From Roseimaritima sediminicola (lineage in GTDB: Bacteria; Planctomycetota; Planctomycetia; Pirellulales; Pirellulaceae), in the NCBI RefSeq assembly GCF_009618275.1, contig NZ_WIAD01000001.1, forward strand, positions 420,179 through 484,178: 64,000 bases of DNA, in the 5' to 3' direction. The position numbers were made by a program, and so were the translations under genes. The notes beneath the pieces are model-generated. The model was not told the DNA's origin. It was given only the letters and a program-made list of their open reading frames with translations, and made no database searches. Shown here in pieces: positions 37,177 through 46,480 of the stretch (positions within the stretch are counted from its first letter, which is position 1; each line of letters opens with the position of its first letter).

Positions 37177-38952
37177 GTGTCTACCGAACGCACGTCGGCC
37201 GCCGCGCCGAACGCATCGTCAGCTGCCCAACCCGACCGCGATCCCGCCCGCCTGCGCAGCCAACGTTGGTTCGCCCCGGACAGCCTCCGCGGCTTTGGGC
37301 ATCGGTCGCGACTGAAGGGTATGGGTGTGGACGACGTGGATTTCCGCGACCGTCCAGTGGTGGCGATATTGAATACATGGAGCGATCTGAACACCTGCCA
37401 CTCGCATTTCCGCAACCGCGCCGATGAGGTCCGGCGGGGGATTCTTCAGGCCGGCGGATTCCCGGTAGAAGTTCCCGTGATGTCGTTGGGCGAGATGATG
37501 ATGAAGCCGACGACGATGCTGTATCGGAATCTGCTGGCGATGGAAGTCGAGGAAGTGCTGCGCTGCCATCCGATCGACGCCGCGGTCCTGATGGGCGGTT
37601 GTGACAAGACCGTTCCGGCGATGTTGATGGGGGCCATCTCCGCCGATATTCCCAGCATCTTTCTGCCCGCCGGGCCGATGCTGAAAGCGCGGTGGCGTGA
37701 TGTGACCCTCGGCAGCGGCAGCGACGTGTGGAAGTACTGGGACGAACGCAACGCGGGGAACCTGTGCGACGGTGACTGGAACGCGATCGAAAACTGCATC
37801 GCTCGCTCGGCCGGCACCTGCATGACGATGGGTACGGCCAGCACGATGGCCTGCGTCGCCGAGGCGATCGGGTTTACCTTGCCCGGGGCGGCCTGCACCC
37901 CGGCGGTCCTGGCCGAACACAGCCGCCTGGCGGTCCGCACCGGACGCCGCGCCGTCGACCTGGCCTGGGAAGACCTGCGGCCGGCACAACTGGTCACCGC
38001 CGAATCGCTCGATAACGCCATTCGCACCGATATGACCATCGGCGGATCCACCAACGCCATCGTGCACCTGCTGGCGATCGCCGGCCGCGCCGGCGTGCCG
38101 TTGACGCTGGACCGTTTCGACGAACTGTCGCAGTCCACGCCGATGCTGGGCGACCTGCGACCGAGCGGCCGGTTCTTGATGGAGGATTTTTACAACGCCG
38201 GCGGCTTGGCCGCGCTGCTGAGTCAGCTGGGCGACCTGCTGAATCTGGACTGTCCGACCGTTTCGGGCCAGACCTTGGGCCAGCAGATCGAGGGCGCCGA
38301 AGTGATTGACGCGGAAGTGATTCGGCCTCGCGACAATCCGGTCAGTCCCGCCGGCGGCACGTGTGTGCTGCGCGGCAACCTAGCCCCCGAGGGCTGCGTA
38401 ATCAAAAGTGTCGCGGCGGATCCCGGCCTGATGCAGCACCGTGGTCCGGCCATCGTGTTCGACGACTACGCCCAGATGAAAAAACGGATCGATGATCCGG
38501 ACCTGCCGGTCACGGCCGATTCGGTGCTGATCCTCCGCTCGGCCGGTGCCCTGGGCGCACCCGGGATGCCCGAGTGGGGCATGCTGCCGATTCCCAAAAA
38601 GCTGCTGCAGCAGGGCGTTCGCGACATGGTGCGAATCTCCGACGCGCGGATGAGCGGCACCAGTTACGGGACGTGTGTCCTGCACGTTTCGCCCGAAAGT
38701 TTTTCCGGCGGCCCGTTGGCGTTGGTCGAAGACGGCGACGAGATCGAAATCAATATCCCTGAACGGACGATTCACTGGCACGTCGACCAGGCGGAAGCGG
38801 CCCGGCGTCGAGAATGTTGGGTCCAGCCGGCGCCCAAGTTCTCTCGCGGTTACGGCCAAATGTATTCCGCGCACGTTCAAGGTGCCCACCAGGGCTGCGA
38901 TTTTGATTTTCTGGCCGGCCGCTCGCCGGATCAGGAACCGGATATCTTCTGA
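37177..38952 (+). CDS. IlvD/Edd family dehydratase, sugar-acid type
   Basis: An iron-sulfur dehydratase of 591 aa from the family that includes dihydroxy-acid, phosphogluconate and sugar-acid dehydratases. The N-terminal L-R-S-Q-R-W-F-A-P-D-S-L-R-G-F-G-H-R-S-R and the cluster motif M-G-G-C-D-K-T-V-P-A resemble L-arabonate/xylonate dehydratases more than biosynthetic IlvD. Further cluster Cys are in W-S-D-L-N-T-C-H-S-H and R-S-A-G-T-C-M-T-M-G-T. The start is the GTG at 37177; a TTG at 37159 would add six residues. It follows glnE with about 70 bases between. The exact substrate is inferred only. Confidence 0.85.
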   Translation: MSTERTSAAAPNASSAAQPDRDPARLRSQRWFAPDSLRGFGHRSRLKGMGVDDVDFRDRPVVAILNTWSDLNTCHSHFRNRADEVRRGILQAGGFPVEVPVMSLGEMMMKPTTMLYRNLLAMEVEEVLRCHPIDAAVLMGGCDKTVPAMLMGAISADIPSIFLPAGPMLKARWRDVTLGSGSDVWKYWDERNAGNLCDGDWNAIENCIARSAGTCMTMGTASTMACVAEAIGFTLPGAACTPAVLAEHSRLAVRTGRRAVDLAWEDLRPAQLVTAESLDNAIRTDMTIGGSTNAIVHLLAIAGRAGVPLTLDRFDELSQSTPMLGDLRPSGRFLMEDFYNAGGLAALLSQLGDLLNLDCPTVSGQTLGQQIEGAEVIDAEVIRPRDNPVSPAGGTCVLRGNLAPEGCVIKSVAADPGLMQHRGPAIVFDDYAQMKKRIDDPDLPVTADSVLILRSAGALGAPGMPEWGMLPIPKKLLQQGVRDMVRISDARMSGTSYGTCVLHVSPESFSGGPLALVEDGDEIEINIPERTIHWHVDQAEAARRRECWVQPAPKFSRGYGQMYSAHVQGAHQGCDFDFLAGRSPDQEPDIF

Positions 38953-39000
38953 ATTCCGCGAAATTGATTCAGGGAACTGGATCCGAGTCGAGCGGGCGGT

Positions 39001-39055
39001 CGGGCGGTCGGGCAGGCGGGCGGTCGGTCGGGCAGGCGGGCGGTCGGTCGGTGTG
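39001..39055. repeat. GC-rich 20-bp direct repeat
   Basis: The stretch consists of variants of CGGGCGGTCGGGCAGG, with GGGCAGGCGGGCGGTCGGTC twice in tandem (20 bp). It lies after the dehydratase stop at 38952 and directly before the inverted-repeat element. Purely a low-complexity tract; no function inferred. Confidence 0.85.
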
Positions 39056-39057
39056 GG

Positions 39058-39304
39058 ACCACTAATTGGCACAAATCGCACACTAAGCACGTCGCAACAT
39101 TTCATTCGGCATCACTCTCCCTTTGGGAGAGTCGGGCTCTTAGGCCCGGAGAGGGTTTTCGTCGGGCCCTCCCCGGGCCTAAGAGCCCGACCCTCTCGCT
39201 GCGCGGGAGGGTGTTGTCGCGGGGTTTCACCGAAAGATTCATGCCGACGTGCTTAATCTCAGCAGGAGAATGTCATTAGTGTGCGATTAGTGAAGATTAG
39301 TGGT
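39058..39304. mobile_element. Nested inverted-repeat (MITE-like) element
   Basis: Outer 29-bp inverted repeats are ACCACTAATTGGCACAAATC... at 39058-39086 and its complement at 39276-39304 (25 of 29 match by my count). Inside lies a second element, 39084-39255, with 11-bp ends TAAGCACGTCG/CGACGTGCTTA that also occurs at 55455-55550. Within that is a 76-bp hairpin (arms AGTCGGGCTCTTAGGCCCGG and complement). No open frame inside is credible. The 510-base gap between the dehydratase and the kinase is thus mostly repeat. Confidence 0.85.
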
Positions 39305-39462
39305 CGAACATCCTGCCTCGTTTTCGCCCCGTTTTTGCGCCCCATGTGGAGCCTGGTGCGGCCTACGTCTACGGCGCTCGGGACAGGTACAATAGAGTCG
39401 TCGTAGGCGGCTGCAGATCGCGCGTGTGCCCAGCTTTCAAAATCGTTCTGACGTAGGACTGC

Positions 39463-41727
39463 ATGAATCACGTTTCCGATCCCGATAGCCCGCAAGATGG
39501 TGATTCGCCGGATGGTGATCCGCTGGACGCCGCCTTTGCGGCTTACCTGAAGTCCTGCGACAGTGGTGAGATGCCCGATCGGCATGCCTTCGCGGCACAG
39601 TTTCCCAACCTGGCCGAGGATCTGCTGAAGTTGATGGAGGCCGCCGATCTGCTCGACAGTGTGACGCCGGGCGAGGCCCTGGCCGAAACGCGGTTGTTGC
39701 CCACGGTGCCGGGCGATGCCGAGACGATTGACAGTGTGCCGTTTTCCTATGACGAAGCCCAACAGCAGACGTTGCCGCTGGAGAACCGTCCGGCTGGCGA
39801 CGCGGGCCCGAAGCTGCCCTACCGGCTGGGCGACTACCTGCTGGAAACCACGCTGGGCCGTGGCGGGATGGGCGTCGTGTACCGGGCCATCCAGCACCCG
39901 CTGCAGCGAGTCGTGGCCGTAAAATTAATTCGCTCGGGCATGCTGGCCACGGCGGCGGAGGTCAAGCGGTTTTTCGCCGAAGCGCGTGCGGCCGCGCGCT
40001 TGCATCATCCCAATATCGTCAGCGTGTTTCATTTCGGACATCGCGAGGGGCATCACTTCTTTTCGATGGAGTATGTCGAAGGCACCGACCTGGCGAGAAA
40101 AATCCAACGGTCGCCGCTGTCGCCCCAGGATGCGGCGCGCTATGTCCGCGACGTCGCCCGCGCGATCGACTACGCGCATCGCCATGGCGTGCTGCACCGC
40201 GACTTGAAGCCGGCAAACATTTTGATCGACCAGCACGACGTCGTGCACATCACCGACTTTGGCCTGGCCAAACAGATCGACACCGACAGCAGTTTGACCG
40301 GCAGCGGAGTCGCCCTGGGAACGCCCAGTTACATGGCCCCGGAGCAGGCCAGCGGCCACAGCGACCGCTCGGGCGCGGCGGCCGACATCTATTCCCTGGG
40401 CGCCATTTTGTATGCGGCCGTTTCCGGGCGTCCCCCGTTCGCCGGCGAGAACATGATGCAGACGCTGGTCCAGGTGGTTCATCACGACCCGCCACGACTG
40501 CGATCCTTGGTGCCCGCGGTGCCGGGTGACCTGGAAACGATCTGTATGAAATGTTTGGAGAAGACGCCGCATCGACGATACGCCTCGGCCGCGGCCCTGG
40601 CCGACGATCTGGATCGGTTCCTGCAGGATCGACCGATCCAAGCTCGCCCGCGGCCAGCCCTGGTTCGCGCGCTGCACTGGATCGAAGCGGTGCCGCTGGT
40701 CGCCGCCTTGACCGGCCGCCGGCACCTGGCCGAGGCCAGTCCGGGGCACCGGCGCTTTCAGGCCGGTGTGTTGCTGTTGGTGATGCTGCTGCCACTGATG
40801 GTCGTGGGGCTGTTCACCTACCAGCAATCGCAGGCCCAACAGATGCCCGATCGAGTGCTGCTGGCCGGGGGTCAGGAGCACGGCGTGTACAACGATTTCT
40901 CCCAGCGATTGGGCGAACGTTTCCAGCGCCGCACCGGCGTTCCGGTTCAAGTCTTCGCCTCGGGTGGTTCACTGGACAACCGCCAACGCTTGCTCGATGG
41001 ACAGGTTCACCTGGCCCCGCTGCAGGCCTCGGCGGTGTCGGACGATCAACTGCGTGTGGCCACGCCGTTGTTCTTCGAAGCGGCGCAGGTTTTGGTCCGC
41101 GAACGGTCCAGCATTACCTCGATCGAACAGCTCGGCGGTCACAGCGTCGCGGTCGGCCCTGCCGGCAGCGGCTCGCGTCTGGTCGCGGAGTACCTGTTTG
41201 ATTCCTTTGGCTTGGACGAGGCCCCAAAGAGCTCGCCGGGTCAACAGGATCGAAGCGGGACGCAAGCCGCGGGGCCGGTCCGGCGGCGGGTGATCGCGTG
41301 GTCCGAACTGGATGCGGCCCCGGACATCGACGCGGCGGTGATCTGCATCGGCGTCGGCAGCGAACTGGTCAGCCGGTTGCTGCGTCGGGACTGGCGACTG
41401 GTGCCCGTGCCGCACGCGAGGAACGTCTTTTTGCGGCATCCCAGTTTGCACCCCATGACGATCCTGCCGGAGGATTTCCCCGAGGCCGAGGTGCCCGCCG
41501 GCGGTATCCCCACGGTGGGTTCGACCGCGTTTTTGGTCGTCCGCGCCGACGCCCCCGACACCCTGGTCGTCAGCGCCCTGGAGGCGATCTACCAGCCGCC
41601 GGCCCTGTTGCCCGAGTTGATCAACGCCCACAACGCGGCGGAATGGCAGAATCTGGTGTTCCACCCCGCGGCCCGACGTTACTTTGCCGAACAGCACCAC
41701 ACCCTGCTGCGGGCCGCCGATCGCTGA
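39463..41727 (+). CDS. Ser/Thr kinase fused to TAXI-like binding domain
   Basis: A 754-aa predicted transmembrane receptor kinase. Residues 1-115 are acidic with no known fold. The Hanks kinase domain spans about 120-395: G-R-G-G-M-G loop at 132-137, Lys154 (A-V-K), catalytic H-R-D-L-K-P-A-N (Asp247), D-F-G (Asp265), A-P-E at 292-294. One membrane helix lies at about 434-452. From 463 to the end the sequence resembles the TAXI-type solute-binding family (H-G-V-Y-N-D-F; A-V-G-P-A-G-S-G-S), which would be outside the membrane. Domain call of the kinase is firm; the TAXI call is by motif memory. Ligand unknown. Confidence 0.87.
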   Translation: MNHVSDPDSPQDGDSPDGDPLDAAFAAYLKSCDSGEMPDRHAFAAQFPNLAEDLLKLMEAADLLDSVTPGEALAETRLLPTVPGDAETIDSVPFSYDEAQQQTLPLENRPAGDAGPKLPYRLGDYLLETTLGRGGMGVVYRAIQHPLQRVVAVKLIRSGMLATAAEVKRFFAEARAAARLHHPNIVSVFHFGHREGHHFFSMEYVEGTDLARKIQRSPLSPQDAARYVRDVARAIDYAHRHGVLHRDLKPANILIDQHDVVHITDFGLAKQIDTDSSLTGSGVALGTPSYMAPEQASGHSDRSGAAADIYSLGAILYAAVSGRPPFAGENMMQTLVQVVHHDPPRLRSLVPAVPGDLETICMKCLEKTPHRRYASAAALADDLDRFLQDRPIQARPRPALVRALHWIEAVPLVAALTGRRHLAEASPGHRRFQAGVLLLVMLLPLMVVGLFTYQQSQAQQMPDRVLLAGGQEHGVYNDFSQRLGERFQRRTGVPVQVFASGGSLDNRQRLLDGQVHLAPLQASAVSDDQLRVATPLFFEAAQVLVRERSSITSIEQLGGHSVAVGPAGSGSRLVAEYLFDSFGLDEAPKSSPGQQDRSGTQAAGPVRRRVIAWSELDAAPDIDAAVICIGVGSELVSRLLRRDWRLVPVPHARNVFLRHPSLHPMTILPEDFPEAEVPAGGIPTVGSTAFLVVRADAPDTLVVSALEAIYQPPALLPELINAHNAAEWQNLVFHPAARRYFAEQHHTLLRAADR

Positions 41728-41734
41728 GCAGCCA

Positions 41735-41792
41735 GCCGGTACGGATTGGCCTGCCGGCACGGATTGGCCTGCCGGTACGGATTGGCCTGCCG
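41735..41792. repeat. 18-bp tandem repeats
   Basis: Three copies of CGGTACGGATTGGCCTGC (one with C for T) follow the kinase stop. They lie in the space before the Gfo/Idh/MocA gene and lengthen a spurious upstream open frame. Confidence 0.9.
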
Positions 41793-41914
41793 CGGAGATT
41801 TGGCGTCAGCGGCTCCAGACGCTACACTGTACCGACCATTGTTCTGTTTTGTTTTCCGGCGAGTTGCATCGCAAGGCCCGCCGATTCCCTTCCCCCCCTG
41901 CGAGCCCACCCAGA

Positions 41915-43246
41915 ATGAGTGACTCAACCCCAGCGCGCTCCGGTCGTATGACCGTCGCGCGTCGTGGCTTCCTGAAGACCACCGGTGCCGCCGCCCTGTC
42001 GGCTGGCGTGTTCAGTGAACTGGCCGCCAAAGAATCCGTCTCGGCCAACGAAAAACTGAAGATCCTCTGCGTCGGAACGGCCAACCGCGCGGCCGCCAAC
42101 GTCGCCGGGGTCAAGAGCCAGGACATCGTCGGCCTGTGCGACGTCGACAAAAACTATTTGACTCGGGCTGCCAAGCAGTTTCCCGACGCCAAACAGTACG
42201 CCGACTATCGCGAAATGATCGCCGACATGTCCGATACGGCCGACGCCATCGTGATCGGCACCACGGACCATCATCACGCCCCGGCGTCGCTGCGAGCGAT
42301 CAACGCGGGTCTGCACTGCTACTGCGAAAAACCGCTGACTCACACCGTCGAAGAAGCCCGAATCATCGCCGAAGCGGCCAAGAAGAAGGGCGTTGCCACC
42401 CAGCTCGGTACGCAAATCCACGCCGGTGATAACTACCGCCGCGTCGTGGAAATCATCCGTGCCGGGGCGCTCGGCGACATCAAAGAAGTCCACGTTTGGG
42501 TGGGTAAAGGCTGGGGTGGCGGCGAACTGCCCACCAAGGCCGATCCGGTTCCCGAATACCTGGACTGGGACCTGTGGTTGGGTCCGGCTCCCAAGCGTCC
42601 CTTTGCCGCCGGTCGCTACCACCCGGCCCAGTGGCGTCGCTGGTGGGCATTCGGCGGGGGTACCTTGGGCGACATGGGTTGCCACTTCATGGACTTGCCG
42701 TTCTGGGCCCTGGACCTGCGGCACCCGGTGTCGGTCGAAGCCGACGGCCCCACGCCGCACCCCGAAACCTGCCCGCTGGGCCTGGTCGTCCATTACAAGT
42801 TCCCCAAACGCGGCGATTTGGCCCCGGTGGATCTGACCTGGTACGACGGCGACCGCACGCCGCGCGAAGTGGCTGGCGAACGCGTTCCCGGCAGCGGCGT
42901 GATGTTCGTTGGCAGCGAAGGCAAGATGTACGCCAACTACAGCAGTTACCGGTTGTTCCCCCGCGACAAGTTCGCGGATTTCCAGCCGCCCGAACCCACC
43001 ATCCCGCGGTCGATCGGCCACCACGACGAGTGGATCAAAGCTTGCAAAGAAGGCACGCCCACGACTTGCAACTTTGACTACTCCGGCGCCCTGACCGAGA
43101 CGGTTCTGCTGGGCAATGTCGCCTTCCGCGCCGGCAAACAGCTGGACTGGGACGCGAAGAATCTGACCGCTACCAACGCTCCCGAAGCCCAACAGTACGT
43201 CGGCAAGGATTATCGCCAAGGCTGGGAAGTTTCGGCCGAAGCGTAA
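41915..43246 (+). CDS. Gfo/Idh/MocA oxidoreductase with Tat signal
   Basis: An exported NAD(P)-dependent oxidoreductase of 443 aa. The twin-arginine signal is M-T-V-A-R-R-G-F-L-K-T-T; the Rossmann start is L-C-V-G-T-A-N-R; the catalytic-region signature is Y-C-E-K-P-L-T-H and later G-D-M-G-C-H-F-M-D. Family knowledge: sugar or sugar-derived substrates, periplasmic in planctomycetes. The ATG at 41915 is chosen because it precedes the signal; ATG 41948 is an alternative. A strong terminator follows the stop. Confidence 0.92.
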   Translation: MSDSTPARSGRMTVARRGFLKTTGAAALSAGVFSELAAKESVSANEKLKILCVGTANRAAANVAGVKSQDIVGLCDVDKNYLTRAAKQFPDAKQYADYREMIADMSDTADAIVIGTTDHHHAPASLRAINAGLHCYCEKPLTHTVEEARIIAEAAKKKGVATQLGTQIHAGDNYRRVVEIIRAGALGDIKEVHVWVGKGWGGGELPTKADPVPEYLDWDLWLGPAPKRPFAAGRYHPAQWRRWWAFGGGTLGDMGCHFMDLPFWALDLRHPVSVEADGPTPHPETCPLGLVVHYKFPKRGDLAPVDLTWYDGDRTPREVAGERVPGSGVMFVGSEGKMYANYSSYRLFPRDKFADFQPPEPTIPRSIGHHDEWIKACKEGTPTTCNFDYSGALTETVLLGNVAFRAGKQLDWDAKNLTATNAPEAQQYVGKDYRQGWEVSAEA

Positions 43247-43284
43247 CGCAGCGTTTTGTAGCGATCCGCCGCAAGACTCCACTG

Positions 43285-43321
43285 GCTCGCCAGCGTCGCC
43301 GACGTTGGCGAGCTTTTTTTA
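43285..43321 (+). terminator. Intrinsic terminator
   Basis: Hairpin GCTCGCCAGCGTC/GACGTTGGCGAGC with a short loop, directly followed by eight T residues. It terminates the Gfo/Idh/MocA gene. Confidence 0.93.
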
Positions 43322-43492
43322 TGGGCCGGTGCCCCTGGCCTGCTTCCTCCTCTTTCTGCCTGCCTGCCTTTTCTTCCTGCCCGTTTCGCAACATCCTGGC
43401 TGGCTGGAATCGATCGGTCCGGTACGATAGTCAGCGCGCCTGCGTACGACCCCCGCACATTTTTTCCTTCCCCATCCGACGGAGTTGCCTTC

Positions 43493-44692
43493 GTGTCTCG
43501 CCTAACCCCCCTGCTACTGATCTGCCTGTTGGCCGGCCTCACGGCCTGCGATCGCCGTGAAACCGTCGAGGCCGACCTCGAGCCGGTTCCCCAAGAAACC
43601 GATGCGACGCCTGCGGATCCAGATCCCGGCGCGGCCGAAGCGGCCCCGGAGCCGATGCCCAAGCCACAACCGGTCGCGGCTCCGGCCACCCCCGAACCCA
43701 ACGCCGCAGCCGCCGAAGCGGCTGCGGAACTGGAAGCGTTGGGGGCAAAGTTCAAGCGAGATGGGAACGGCGAAATCATCGAAGTCGATCTCCGCGGCTC
43801 GATGACCGGAGACCAGGACCTGGAACCGCTGACGGAGCTGCCTCAGCTGCGCTCGCTGCTGCTGGGCGGCACGCAGATCACCGACGAAGGCCTGAAGACC
43901 GTGGGGCAGATCACGACGCTGGCGAACTTGGATATCCGCGACTGCATGATCAGCGACGGCGGTTTGACCCACCTGGTGGAGCTGAAAAAGTTGCGAGCCC
44001 TGCGGATGTCCGGCAAGTCGGGCGATAGTTCGGTCAGCGACGATGGGATGGTCCACGTCGCCCAGCTGCCGGAGCTGAAAGCGTTGGCGCTGGACTATCT
44101 GTGGATCAGCGAAGAGGGTTTGGCCCAGCTGACCGACCTGAAAAACCTGCAGGAACTGTACCTCTCGGAAACCACTATCGCCGATGAAGCCATCGGTGTC
44201 ATCGCCCAATTCCCGAACCTCCGCAAGCTGCGGATCTCGAAAACGCGAGTCGGCGCCGAGGGCATGAAAGACCTGCCCAAATTGGCTCAGCTGGTCGAAC
44301 TGGACCTCAGCGAATGTGCGCAGATCGACGCAGCGGCGCTCGAGCCGCTGGCAGAACTGAAGCAGCTGGAAAAGCTGAACCTGTGGCGCGTCAACGTGTC
44401 GAGCGACGCGATCAAGCCGCTGGAGGGATTGACCGAGCTGAAGTGGTTGAACCTGGACAACACGCGGCTGACCGATGAAGGTTTGGCCTACCTCAAGGAT
44501 CTGCAAAACCTGACCTTCCTGCACCTCGGTTCGACCCTGATCACCGACGAAGGCCTCGAGCACCTGGAGGGTCTGAAGAACTTGGAAAACCTGGTCGTGA
44601 CCCGTACCGCCGTGACCGAAGAAGGTGTCGAGCAACTGCAGAGCAAGCTGCCCGACACCGAGATCCAGCTACTGTACTTGGGCGACGAATAA
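43493..44692 (+). CDS. Leucine-rich-repeat lipoprotein
   Basis: A lipoprotein of 399 aa. The signal peptide ends in a lipobox L-T-A-C, so Cys19 would be lipidated. After a Pro/Ala/Glu-rich linker, about residues 85-395 are leucine-rich repeats of the ribonuclease-inhibitor type (units like L-R-S-L-L-L-G-G-T-Q-I-T-D-E-G-L), at least ten in number, with T-x-I/L-T-D-E-G at the turn. The start is a GTG with GGAG nine bases upstream. LRR proteins bind other proteins; the partner is unknown. Confidence 0.92.
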   Translation: MSRLTPLLLICLLAGLTACDRRETVEADLEPVPQETDATPADPDPGAAEAAPEPMPKPQPVAAPATPEPNAAAAEAAAELEALGAKFKRDGNGEIIEVDLRGSMTGDQDLEPLTELPQLRSLLLGGTQITDEGLKTVGQITTLANLDIRDCMISDGGLTHLVELKKLRALRMSGKSGDSSVSDDGMVHVAQLPELKALALDYLWISEEGLAQLTDLKNLQELYLSETTIADEAIGVIAQFPNLRKLRISKTRVGAEGMKDLPKLAQLVELDLSECAQIDAAALEPLAELKQLEKLNLWRVNVSSDAIKPLEGLTELKWLNLDNTRLTDEGLAYLKDLQNLTFLHLGSTLITDEGLEHLEGLKNLENLVVTRTAVTEEGVEQLQSKLPDTEIQLLYLGDE

Positions 44693-44752
44693 GCCGTGGC
44701 ATAGGCTTGCCGCCTGTGCAAAGCAGCAACCGAGGCTATCGCCTAAACGGGC

Positions 44753-46012
44753 TCAGGCTTCGACCTTGACCGCTTTGCCCAGCCGGATCGACTCGCCCAT
44801 CGCGGCCAGGATTCGCATGTCGGCCAAGCCTTCTTGGCCCGGCGTGCGGGGATCCTTGTCCTCGAGAATGCACTGTGAGAAGTGATCCATTTCCGAAGTG
44901 AAGTGGTTCACTTCGGCGATCTCGTGATCGGTCACCACGGCGTGGGAATCCTGCGAGCTGGGGTGATGGGTCTGCAGGCGTTGGCCGTTGTAGCTGAACG
45001 CCGGCGACAGTTCGATCATGCCTTTGGCGCAGGCGACGCGAAAGAAGTCGCTGCGATGGGTGCCGAAGCTGCAATCCAGATTGGCCAGCACCCCCGAGGG
45101 AAACCGCAGCAGACACGTCACACTCTCGGGCACTTCACGGAACCGCGGATCATCTTTGGGTTGGTGAGCCTGGGCCATCACTTCGACCGGTTCTTCTCCG
45201 GTCACGTATCGCGACGCGTTGATCGGGTACACGCCCACGTCGCCCACCGGTCCGCCGCCCAGCTCGGCCGCCAAGCGGATATTGGGGGCCTGGACATTGA
45301 TGCAGAAACCGCCATTGAAGGTTTTGATTTCGCCAAAACGTTTCTCCCGGCACATCTGCATCACTTTGCGGTTGTGGGGCTCGTAATGCAGCCGGTAGGC
45401 GATCATCAGTTTGCGCTGCGCCTCGTCGGCTGCGGCGATCATGCGTTGGCAATCTTCGATCGAAGTCGCCATCGGCTTTTCGCACAGCACATGCTTGCCG
45501 GCCTCGAGCGCCCGGATGGTGTATTCGGCGTGCATGCTGTTGGGCAGGACGATGTAGACCACATCGATATCGTCGTTGTCGGCGATCGAATCGAAGTTGT
45601 CGTAGTTGTAGATCGCGCCGGAATCGACGCCGTAGGCTTTGGCCACTCGGTGCGCCTTATCCGGGTGTCCGCTGACCAACGCCGTCGGCTCCGACCAGGT
45701 GCATTGGCCGAAAGCCGGCATGATCTGCCCCAGCGCCAACTGGCCCAGCCCGACGACGGCCCAACCGATTTTGCGTTCCGGCACGGTGGGCAGTTTCAGA
45801 TTGGGCGGCTGTTTATTGGGCGGGGCCAGCGGGGGTTGGTTGTCTTTCGCCGGCAGCGAACGGCCACCGACAGGCTGGATCTGCGACGACTTGGACGGCT
45901 TGCCGCCGGGGGAGTCGTTGGCCGCAGCGTTTCCGGTTGCCGAAACGGCCAACGCGGAAGCGGTACCAAGTTGCGCAAACGTACGGCGATTGATGCGATT
46001 CGGATCGGTCAT
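44753..46012 (-). CDS. Gfo/Idh/MocA oxidoreductase, GFOR-like
   Basis: An exported oxidoreductase of 419 aa resembling glucose-fructose oxidoreductase. A Tat-type signal is seen in N-R-R-T-F-A-Q-L-G-T-A-S-A-L-A. The Rossmann motif is V-G-L-G-Q-L-A-L-G; the active region is L-C-E-K-P-M-A-T and G-P-V-G-D-V-G-V-Y-P-I-N. I use the ATG at 46012; the frame runs 25 codons farther upstream without similarity. It is convergent with the LRR gene; the 60 bases between contain a GGCATAGGCTTGCCGCCTGT repeat module. Substrate unknown. Confidence 0.92.
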   Translation of the reverse strand: MTDPNRINRRTFAQLGTASALAVSATGNAAANDSPGGKPSKSSQIQPVGGRSLPAKDNQPPLAPPNKQPPNLKLPTVPERKIGWAVVGLGQLALGQIMPAFGQCTWSEPTALVSGHPDKAHRVAKAYGVDSGAIYNYDNFDSIADNDDIDVVYIVLPNSMHAEYTIRALEAGKHVLCEKPMATSIEDCQRMIAAADEAQRKLMIAYRLHYEPHNRKVMQMCREKRFGEIKTFNGGFCINVQAPNIRLAAELGGGPVGDVGVYPINASRYVTGEEPVEVMAQAHQPKDDPRFREVPESVTCLLRFPSGVLANLDCSFGTHRSDFFRVACAKGMIELSPAFSYNGQRLQTHHPSSQDSHAVVTDHEIAEVNHFTSEMDHFSQCILEDKDPRTPGQEGLADMRILAAMGESIRLGKAVKVEA

Positions 46013-46165
46013 GACAGCTCGGAGCAAACGAGGCGAGTTGGCAGCAGCAGCGAGAAACGCCGCACGAACACATGCCAAAGCGTGCAAACCTCATACCACC
46101 CACAAGCGGCCGAGCTCCCGATCTGAAATCTCCTGGCTCTAACGGATTCGATGTACGAAGAGAAT

Positions 46166-46412
46166 CGTTTTCTCCCCTCTCCCCCGAAGCCTGGCGAGCC
46201 TAAGCGAGCCAGGCTTCGGGGGAGAGGGGTCGGGGGTGAGGGGGACCAGAGAAGCAGCACCACCATTACCGTGTCTCGAGGCGGGGTGCGGATTAGAAAC
46301 CGTACGCAAGCAGTCATTCCGTTGCACCCGAGCCCCCTCACCCCCGGCCCCTCTCCCACCACTGCTTCACTCGCTGACGCTCGCGGCGCCGCGGGGGAGA
46401 GGGGAGAAAACG
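46166..46412. mobile_element. Palindromic composite element, copy B
   Basis: A 247-bp element bounded by perfect 20-bp inverted repeats CGTTTTCTCCCCTCTCCCCC (46166-46185) and its complement (46393-46412). Inside, the left half is the hairpin CCCGAAGCCTGG...CCAGGCTTCGGGG and the right half CCCCTCACCCCCGGCCCCTC, both matching copy A at 1401-1582. It lies between divergent and convergent genes and has no credible coding frame. It fills most of the 46013-46480 gap. Confidence 0.85.
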
Positions 46413-46480
46413 TTACATTCTAACGCTCCGAACCCTACGTAGATTCCGCCGGAGCCCGCAAATCGCAAACCCTCAAATCC

